A stretch of DNA of 64,000 nt from Ipomoea triloba (taxonomy: Eukaryota > Streptophyta > Magnoliopsida > Solanales > Convolvulaceae): the NCBI RefSeq assembly GCF_003576645.1, contig NC_044929.1:6533314-6597313 (forward strand). The letters run 5' to 3'. The notes under the pieces were generated by a model. That model ran no database searches. It was given only the letters and a program-made list of their open reading frames with translations, and was not told the DNA's origin. Positions 57,757-64,000 of the stretch are shown piece by piece. A program made the position numbers and the translations under genes. How positions within the stretch are numbered: position 1 is the stretch's first letter; the number at the start of each line of letters is the position of its first letter.

Positions 57757-58125
57757 CTACCCCTTCATGTTCTTGTCCACTTTCTTTCGACTGCTGCGGA
57801 CCTCAGAAAGTCCCATCTGGCTTTCCTCTCCTTTTCCCTTGGTTCTCCATTTGGTTGAGGAAGGCCCTTTTCCAGAATGTGCAGCAGTAGGAGTCCCACT
57901 AACATGAGACTCTTCTCCCGACTCCAGTGTCTCACCGTTGCTTGGATTATCAGGAAGCTCCGCACTCTTTTCGCCCTTCGTTAGTTCTGGATGATTTTCT
58001 CCTTGAAAATCTTTGGACTTAACTGCTCATTTCTTTCCTCTATAAAAGAATGGAACATCATCTTTTCCCTTTTTCTTTCCTCTATAAAAGAATGGAACAT
58101 CATCTTTTCCCTTCTTTTTCTCCAT
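57757..58125 (-). pseudogene. Small hydrophilic ORF between pol and env-like, with an internal TGA
   Basis: Starting at ATG 58125, the frame reads MEKKKGKDDVPFFYRGKK, repeats the 14-residue unit, meets a TGA (58027-58029), then stays open for another ~90 codons to a TAG at 57757. The second part is acidic and Ser/Gly/Lys-rich (…PELTKGEKSAELPDN…). There are no known domains. The single stop in an otherwise open, compositionally uniform frame suggests a recently broken or readthrough ORF. It could also be chance. Confidence 0.4.
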
Positions 58126-58270
58126 GAGGAAGTAGATGATATGAACTGATAAGAAAACCCCTCTATTTATAGCCCAAAAGATATGAACTGATAAGAAAAC
58201 CCCTCTATTTATAGCCCAAAAGATTACCACTGTTAAGAAAACCCCTCTATTTATAGCCCAAAAGATTACC
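58030..58270 (-). repeat. Two tandem arrays: 42 bp coding-like unit (x2) and 42-43 bp TATA unit (x3)
   Basis: TCTATAAAAGAATGGAACAT repeats at 58039 and 58081. CCCTCTATTTATAGCCCAAA repeats at 58158, 58201 and 58243. On minus, each of the latter contains GGGCTATAAATAGAGGGG, a strong TATA-box sequence, so three TATA boxes lie in a row upstream of the small ORF. Confidence 0.85.
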
Positions 58271-58422
58271 ACTGTTGAGTCACGGGATGCCATAATGAAT
58301 GACCATTCAATGCTGTGTAACTCCAAAGCTACCATAAAGTTGCTGAAAACTGCTCCTCACATGCGAAACAGCTCATGGCACTTAATACAAGAAGATAAGA
58401 TTTGACCATTCATCCCAACCGT

Positions 58423-61400
58423 TCATCCCAACTCTATCATTCCCAATTCTAACCTTAGTTGAGAGAATCTATTTTCACATAATGCTTTTGTGAAAATATC
58501 TGCTAGTTGCTCCTCCGTTGCAACATATTCCAAAATAATGTCCTTTTTCTCAACATGGTCTCGGATGAAGTGATACTTGATATCAATGTGTTTCGTCCTT
58601 GAATGTAATACTGGATTGTAAGTGATAGCTATAGCGCTGGTGTTATCACACATAATTTTGACCTCTTTGCATTCGACACCATAATCCAGTAACTGTTGCT
58701 TCATCCATAAAATCTGAGCACAACAACTTCCAGCTGCTACATATTCTGCCTCTGCTGTGCTTGTAGCTATCGAATGTTGTTTCTTGCTGAACCATGAGAC
58801 AAGTCTTCCACCTAGAAACTGACATGTCCCTGATGTGCTCTTTCTATCTATTTTACAGCCGGCAAAGTCCGCATCTGAATATCCCATAAGTTCGAAAGAT
58901 CCACCTTTCGAATACCAAAGTCCAACACTTTGCGTACCCTTTAGATATCTAAGAATCTTCTTAGATGCATTTAGGTGACTTTCCTTAGGACTTGCCTGAA
59001 ATCTAGCACATACACCTACTGCAAAGGATATATCTTGTCTACTTGCAGTTAAATAAAGAAGAGATCCGATGATACCTCGATAAGTGGTTTGATCGACCTC
59101 TCGACCTTCGCTGTCGACATCGATACGTAGAGAGGTTCCCATAGGTACTTTGACTGAGGATTTCCCTTCTATGTTGTATTTCCTTAGCAGGTCCTTGGTG
59201 TATTTCTCCTGGTTGATGAAGATACCTTCCTTTAGTTGTCTTACTTGTAATCCAAGGAAGTAGTTGAGTTCCCCCATCATGCTCATCTCGAACTTTCCTT
59301 TCATCAAACTGGAGAACTTCTCGCACAAGTCTGGATTGGTGCTTCCAAAGATGATGTCGTCCACATAGATTTGCACCAACAAGATGTGATCCCCATCCTT
59401 AATTCTAAACAATGTTTTGTCCACTAGGCCTTTGGTGAACCCACATTGAAGTAGAAAAGAGGATAAGGTATCGTACCAAGCTCTCGGAGCTTGTTTCAAG
59501 CCGTAAAGTGCCTTCTTCAACTTGTATACTTTGTCAGCTCCTACGTCCTTCAAGAAACCCGGAGGTTGTTCAACGTACACCTCTTCTTCGAGAAGTCCGT
59601 TCAGAAAAGCGCTCTTGACATCCATTTGATACACTTTGAAGTCTTTGAAGGCGGCATATGCGAGAAAGATGCGTATTGCTTCGAGACGTGCCACTGGAGC
59701 GAAGGTTTCATCAAAATCTATCCCTTCCTCTTGGCAATAACCTTTGGCAACAAGTCTGGCCTTGTTCCTAACAATGATTCCATCCTCATTCATCTTGTTT
59801 CTGAAAACCCATTTTGTACCAATGACATTTTGATGATGAGGTCTCGAAACTAGTTCCCAAACGTCGTTCCTTTCAAACTGATGAAGTTCCTCTTGCATGG
59901 CTTGCACCCAATCTGGATCACCTAAAGCCTCATCAATCACCTTAGGCTCTATTTGGGACAGAAAGCAAGCAAACATGCTTTCTCTGTATGTTGATCTGGT
60001 CCGAACTCTGTCACGAACATCTCCAATAACTTGATCAGCAGGGTGATTTCTCAGCCATCTTAGGTCGGGTTGTGGCTCCTCTGTTGATGCGTCCGTTGTG
60101 GGTTGAGATGTGGTTGGAACATCTATGATCTGGATCGGATCAACAGAGTCAGAAGCTTTCTTCTCGATCGGCTCTTCATCATCTGATTCTGGCTGGAGTT
60201 CTGCTACGTCTCGAACTATTGACTGCTTGTCTTCGAGAGGTAAGTTTGATCTCTCGATAGACTCAGGCTGAACTTCCTCAGCTGCTTCCATTGACTTTGA
60301 TGGTTGATCTGTCGATGCTCTATCATCAAAGGAGACATGTATGGATTCTTCAACCACCAAACTCCGCTTGTTGAAGACTCTGAATGCTTTGCTTGTCGAA
60401 GAGTATCCTAGAAATACTCCATCATCAGCCTTCTCATCGAATGCTCTAAGGTGAGTCTTCCCATTGTTGTGGATGTAGCATTTGCACCCGAATGTGTGGA
60501 AGTAGCTCACATTTGGTTTCCTTCCGTTCCACAACTCGTATGGAGTCTTTCCAACTCCTTTCACGATCAAGGACCGATTTTGGGTATAGCACGCTGTGTT
60601 GACTGCTTCTGCCCAAAATCCTTGAGGTAGATTGGCTTGTGAAAGCATGGTCCTTGCAGCTTCCTTGAGAGTTCTGTTTCTCCTTTCAGTAACTCCGTTC
60701 TGTTGAGGTGTTCGAGCAGCTGACAACTGATGATGAATTCCATTCTCATTGCAGTAGCTCTCGATTACTTGGTTGACGAACTCTCCACCTTGATCTGACC
60801 GGATCTTTAGTATCGAGACATCCTTTTCAACTTGAACCTGCTTCAGAAGGTTCAGTAAAACAACTTTTGTCTCGCTTTTCTTGGCTAAGAATACGGTCCA
60901 TGTGAATCTTGTGTAGTCATCTACTACCACAAGAGTATACTTCTTTCCTCTCATGCTGGGTGGATCTACTGGGCCAAATAAGTCCATGTGAAGAAGACTT
61001 AATGGTCTAGTTGATGATGTCTCGGTTTTGCTCTTGAAAGAGGATTTGATCTGTTTGCAACGCTGACATGCCTCACAAATCTTATTCTTTCGAAACGTCA
61101 CTTTAGGCAGTCCTTCCACAAGGTTCCTCTTAGTAAGCTTATTGATAGTTTTGAAGTTCAGATGACTAAGCTTACTATGCCAATCCCAGCATAAGTCTTC
61201 CTTGCTCCTTGCTAGCATACATAGGGATGGTTTTGCAGACTTCCAATCCACTATGTACATGTTTCCTTTCCTTGCTGCTTCCAGAACGACTTCGAGAGAT
61301 TCCTCTTGTACGATTTGGCACTTGCTTTTGGTGAAGATAACCTTGTAGCCCTTGTCACAGAACTGGCTTGTACTTAGGAGGTTGAACTTGAGCCCTTCAA

Positions 61401-61596
61401 CATAGGATACCCCCTTGATCACCAATTCATTCTTGCGGATTTCACCAACAGCTTTTGTGCGTCCTTTCTTCTTGTTGTCGCCAAATGTCACCAAGGGACC
61501 TTCGATAGGTTGGATGTTCTCTAGCAGTGTTAGATTTCCCGTCATATGTCTCGAACATCCACTGTCAATGAACCACACGTCCCTGGTGTCCTGCAA
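58423..61596 (-). CDS. Sirevirus Pol: protease, integrase, reverse transcriptase, RNase H
   Basis: About 1057 residues, open throughout. Protease: [15 protein letters not shown] near the start. The GAG-pre-integrase/zinc part reads [10 protein letters not shown]…CEACQRCKQ. The integrase core has [16 protein letters not shown] and NGVTERRNR (D, D, E). RT contains [23 protein letters not shown] and the catalytic [10 protein letters not shown]. RNase H contains [19 protein letters not shown] and [10 protein letters not shown]. All key residues are present. There is no ATG at the beginning: the frame opens just before the protease and lies in -1 relative to gag, so it needs frameshifting or splicing to be expressed. 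The product would be an autocatalytically processed polyprotein. Confidence 0.95.
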   Translation of the reverse strand: MQDTRDVWFIDSGCSRHMTGNLTLLENIQPIEGPLVTFGDNKKKGRTKAVGEIRKNELVIKGVSYVEGLKFNLLSTSQFCDKGYKVIFTKSKCQIVQEESLEVVLEAARKGNMYIVDWKSAKPSLCMLARSKEDLCWDWHSKLSHLNFKTINKLTKRNLVEGLPKVTFRKNKICEACQRCKQIKSSFKSKTETSSTRPLSLLHMDLFGPVDPPSMRGKKYTLVVVDDYTRFTWTVFLAKKSETKVVLLNLLKQVQVEKDVSILKIRSDQGGEFVNQVIESYCNENGIHHQLSAARTPQQNGVTERRNRTLKEAARTMLSQANLPQGFWAEAVNTACYTQNRSLIVKGVGKTPYELWNGRKPNVSYFHTFGCKCYIHNNGKTHLRAFDEKADDGVFLGYSSTSKAFRVFNKRSLVVEESIHVSFDDRASTDQPSKSMEAAEEVQPESIERSNLPLEDKQSIVRDVAELQPESDDEEPIEKKASDSVDPIQIIDVPTTSQPTTDASTEEPQPDLRWLRNHPADQVIGDVRDRVRTRSTYRESMFACFLSQIEPKVIDEALGDPDWVQAMQEELHQFERNDVWELVSRPHHQNVIGTKWVFRNKMNEDGIIVRNKARLVAKGYCQEEGIDFDETFAPVARLEAIRIFLAYAAFKDFKVYQMDVKSAFLNGLLEEEVYVEQPPGFLKDVGADKVYKLKKALYGLKQAPRAWYDTLSSFLLQCGFTKGLVDKTLFRIKDGDHILLVQIYVDDIIFGSTNPDLCEKFSSLMKGKFEMSMMGELNYFLGLQVRQLKEGIFINQEKYTKDLLRKYNIEGKSSVKVPMGTSLRIDVDSEGREVDQTTYRGIIGSLLYLTASRQDISFAVGVCARFQASPKESHLNASKKILRYLKGTQSVGLWYSKGGSFELMGYSDADFAGCKIDRKSTSGTCQFLGGRLVSWFSKKQHSIATSTAEAEYVAAGSCCAQILWMKQQLLDYGVECKEVKIMCDNTSAIAITYNPVLHSRTKHIDIKYHFIRDHVEKKDIILEYVATEEQLADIFTKALCENRFSQLRLELGMIELG

Positions 61597-61601
61597 GGAA
61601 A

Positions 61602-63839
61602 TTAAGCAAATTTAGGTACCCAAACTTTGGGTCCTGGTGGGTTAGTGAGTTTAGGCATCCATTTATACCTTGGGCCCATTAATCCAGGCCTAGGCGCAAT
61701 GTAGCCATTATACGTTTGATAATCATAAGGAATGCTAGCAAATGCTCGGGGCCTTTTGGGTGCATAGGTCTGTTTTGGTTGAGGCCTGATCTCGGATTTA
61801 CGCACCATGCCCTTCACTGCATGTTTGGTCATGTGAAATTGCTGGAAATGAGGTTTCTTCCAGAAATTGTAATTCGATGACCAATCCTCACTAGATGGAT
61901 AGAGTCTGCCTTTCTCCATCCGTGAGTTTCTAACTCTATGGATCTCTGACCTTCCATATTTGCCTTGAGGCGCATTATATGGAATGTAGCTTCTTTTGTA
62001 CTTGGAATGGCCTTTCGAGAGATGGCTAGGTGATCTCTCGATATTGTTTACCCGGCCATTCTTCGTAGCTTTCCTATACTTTCCATTGCTTGTGTATAAG
62101 GACGGTTTAAGAATAGCTACTTTGGTCCCTTTTGTGGGTCCTTTACGACCCTGATTTGGTTTGGGTTGAGATCCTCCATTTCTTGAAGTTCCCAAACCGT
62201 AGGTCTGTTTATCTCTCGAGAGACGGTCTCGATGGAACCCTAGACCGGTTCTATCATTGGTAGGTCTATGATCATTCATCATTCTCTCCATAGCTTTGGA
62301 GGAATGAGTGTATGATGCTATGACCTTTCTAAGATCATTTTCTGTGATCTCTCGAGTTTTGCACTCTTCAGTCAGTAGGATTACTTTAGCTTCTAACTCA
62401 CTTACTTTGAGAGTTAGCTCTGAATTCTCTTTCGAGACGTTCTTAAGCATATCTCTTTCAGCAGTTAGCTTGCTGTTTTCTTCCCTGATTTTAGCATGAG
62501 TGTTGTTAGCGACAGCGAGATCCCTTTTAAACGTTTCAAGCATCTCAAAGGGATCTTCATCGCTTTTGAAAGAAGAACATCGAGAGGTAGAAGTAGAGCA
62601 GCGAGATGTGGAAGTAGATGTTACCTCATTGTCAATGGCCATTAGGCATTGATTCTCTTCTTCCTCAATGTATAAGCAGATGAGCCCCCTCTCATCCTCT
62701 AAGCTGCTGCTGCTATCGCTGGAGCTCGACGTCTCGGACTCCTCGATTGCCTTCTCGAGTTCCTCAGCAACAAGCGCCTTCCTGCGCGGGTATGTCTTTG
62801 TTTCTCCCTTGAAGCCACTTTTGGCTGGTCTCTCTCTGGATTCCTCTTTTCTTCTGGAATCCTTGCCTTCCTGACCTTGATGTTTGCTCACCGGTGGGTA
62901 AGGGCATTCAGCCTTGAAGTGCCCCGGTCTCCTGCAGTTGTAGCATAGACCTTGATCTTCTTCCTCCAATCTTCTGGATGTGTATCTTTCATTTTTCCTT
63001 CTTGAGGAGGAAGGTAAACTTGTATTGCTTTCCGGTGTCTTCTTCATGAACTTCCTGAATTTTCTCATGAAGAAAGCAAACTGATCGTCAGATAGAAAAT
63101 CAGTGGGATTGGGATCTGACCTTGAGGAGGTGGTTGGTTGGTCCGCAACCAGTGCCACATTCCGTCTATCCACCACGTCCTCATCTCTTGGAAACATCTC
63201 AAATTCGAAGGCTTTGAGATCTCTGAACAGTTGGTCGGTCGTGGTGTTCTTCAGATCCCTGTGATCACGCATCGTGATCACCTTCATTTCCCACTCCTTA
63301 GTAAGGCCTCGTAGGACCTTCAGATTTAGCTCCTTTTGTGGAATCTCCTTCTCGAGATCACTGATCTCTATAGATAGCTTCATGAAACGAGATTCCATGC
63401 TGTCGATGCTCTCCCCTGGCTTCATCTTGAAGTCCTCGAACTTCTTCATGGCCACGGTGAGCTTGTTTTCCTTCTCCTGTTCATCACCTTCACCAATTAG
63501 CATTAAAGTGTCCCATACCTCTTTGGCTGTTTTGCACTTTCTCACTTTAGGGAAGATGGTTTCGTCTATGGCTCTGAAAAGGATGTCCTTGGCAATGTTG
63601 TCAAGATTATTCCTCTTCCTATCATCACTCGTCCATTCTTCCTTAGGTTTTGGGACGTATTTTGGTGAATCCCTGGTTTGCTCAGCAGCTGTGTTAATCA
63701 TCATGATCTTGACTGGTCCAGTTGTTATTACTTCGGCCATCTCATCGTGGAGGGCTGATAGATACGCAAACATGCGTGTTTTCCAGTCATCGAACCTGCT
63801 AAGATCAAAGAGAAGATGTCTCGACAACATGCTATCCAT
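61602..63839 (-). CDS. Sirevirus Gag
   Basis: 745 residues, intact. The N-terminal 250 residues carry a copia-type gag domain ([46 protein letters not shown]). A CCHC zinc knuckle [14 protein letters not shown] lies at about residue 300. An acidic Ser-rich stretch ([16 protein letters not shown]), a coiled coil ([20 protein letters not shown]) and a long basic C-terminal tail ending PKVWVPKFA follow. The large size with a C-terminal extension is usual in Sireviruses. Gag forms the cytoplasmic virus-like particle that packages the element RNA. The start at 63839 is the first ATG after a leader of about 100 nt. Confidence 0.93.
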   Translation of the reverse strand: MDSMLSRHLLFDLSRFDDWKTRMFAYLSALHDEMAEVITTGPVKIMMINTAAEQTRDSPKYVPKPKEEWTSDDRKRNNLDNIAKDILFRAIDETIFPKVRKCKTAKEVWDTLMLIGEGDEQEKENKLTVAMKKFEDFKMKPGESIDSMESRFMKLSIEISDLEKEIPQKELNLKVLRGLTKEWEMKVITMRDHRDLKNTTTDQLFRDLKAFEFEMFPRDEDVVDRRNVALVADQPTTSSRSDPNPTDFLSDDQFAFFMRKFRKFMKKTPESNTSLPSSSRRKNERYTSRRLEEEDQGLCYNCRRPGHFKAECPYPPVSKHQGQEGKDSRRKEESRERPAKSGFKGETKTYPRRKALVAEELEKAIEESETSSSSDSSSSLEDERGLICLYIEEEENQCLMAIDNEVTSTSTSRCSTSTSRCSSFKSDEDPFEMLETFKRDLAVANNTHAKIREENSKLTAERDMLKNVSKENSELTLKVSELEAKVILLTEECKTREITENDLRKVIASYTHSSKAMERMMNDHRPTNDRTGLGFHRDRLSRDKQTYGLGTSRNGGSQPKPNQGRKGPTKGTKVAILKPSLYTSNGKYRKATKNGRVNNIERSPSHLSKGHSKYKRSYIPYNAPQGKYGRSEIHRVRNSRMEKGRLYPSSEDWSSNYNFWKKPHFQQFHMTKHAVKGMVRKSEIRPQPKQTYAPKRPRAFASIPYDYQTYNGYIAPRPGLMGPRYKWMPKLTNPPGPKVWVPKFA

Positions 63840-63935
63840 TTTAAAATATTATCTCGTGCTTTGAAAACTTTTAGAAGATTTTTCAAAGAAGGATCTCTAG
63901 GCAATATAAACAAAGGTTTATATCGATCAGAGAAC

Positions 63936-63951
63936 AGGCTTTGATACCAAT
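63936..63951 (-). other. Primer-binding site of the Sirevirus
   Basis: On minus, ATTGGTATCAAAGCC follows the LTR end …ACCAACA. It resembles the initiator-methionine tRNA site (TGGTATCAGAGC) with one change. Confidence 0.8.
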
Positions 63952-64000
63952 TGTTGGTCCAAGGGGATGGGGTACAAGTCTAGAGGGGGGGGGGTGAATA
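63952..64000 (-). repeat. Inner end of the Sirevirus 5' LTR (partial)
   Basis: TGTTGGTCCAAGGGGATGGGG…GGGGGGGGGTGAATA matches the U5 end of the other LTRs. The rest lies beyond the window. Confidence 0.9.

Larger units (their letters stand above)
51107..64000 (-). mobile_element. Large Ty1/copia element of Sirevirus type (window-truncated)
   Basis: On minus: 5' LTR (inner edge 63952, running off the window), primer site, gag, pol (protease, integrase, RT, RNase H), a non-coding region with a small ORF and repeated TATA units, a long env-like ORF, a polypurine tract and the 3' LTR (51107-52839). The order PR-IN-RT-RH is copia. A long 3' ORF, a large gag and long LTRs point to the Sirevirus/Maximus lineage. 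All three large frames are open, so this may be an autonomous and fairly recent copy. If the 5' LTR equals the 3' LTR, the full length would be about 14.6 kb. It sits inside gag of gypsy copy B. Confidence 0.93.

Noticed and set aside
58423..63839. Integrated plant pararetrovirus
   Set aside because: The domain order is PR-IN-RT-RH with LTRs, primer site and polypurine tract, which is Ty1/copia. No movement or coat protein signature is seen.

Overview
This is plant nuclear DNA and most of it is transposable elements. Spliceosomal introns, an E-class pentatricopeptide repeat gene, Ty3/gypsy, Ty1/copia, hAT, Helitron, SINE and MITE sequences and long (AT)n tracts all point to a eudicot. The MITE and foldback families look like ones I associate with Convolvulaceae (Ipomoea), but I cannot prove the species from this window.

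Only two host genes are supported. One is a four-exon RRM protein of the RBM7/SF3B4 type (7105-8832). The other is an intronless 742-residue PPR protein (27050-29278).

Layout. 1-4.6 kb: AT-rich DNA with a GC-rich palindromic repeat split by a gag-only LTR retrotransposon (1641-4497, target duplication GCGGC). 5.9-7.0 kb: a duplicated promoter-side segment bracketing a Helitron-like element. 7.1-8.8 kb: the RRM gene. 8.8-13 kb: quiet intergenic DNA. 13-16 kb: decayed hAT transposase. 16.6-19.7 kb: an Athila-like remnant with duplicated flanks. 19.6-26.8 kb: MITEs, foldback elements, a 1.9 kb solo LTR and a degenerate copia. 27-29.3 kb: the PPR gene. 29.5-31 kb: a tRNA-derived SINE with perfect 16 bp target duplications, a 398 bp foldback and a TTA-flanked MITE. 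32-35 kb: a second Athila-like remnant. 35.2-42.3 kb: gypsy copy A (Tat/Retand-like), with an antisense accessory ORF and an array of 76 bp hairpin-rich repeats. 42.3-44.5 kb: Helitron ends. 44.6-51.1 kb: gypsy copy B, interrupted by a solo LTR. 51.1-64 kb: a large, nearly intact copia element of Sirevirus type, cut by the window edge.

The right-hand half is a nest. The Sirevirus sits inside the gag of gypsy copy B, and a solo LTR of the same Sirevirus family sits inside the 3' part of copy B. The Sirevirus has intact gag, pol and an env-like ORF, so it is the youngest and most likely functional element. Both accessory ORFs, the antisense one of the gypsy family and the env-like one of the Sirevirus, appear to have their own TATAAAAG promoters. 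The most unusual signal is a short motif (TCGAGAG, often TCGAGAGGT) scattered through the whole Sirevirus. Inside the env-like ORF it occurs seven times, always in one orientation but in two reading frames, so it looks selected or amplified as nucleic acid and not as peptide.
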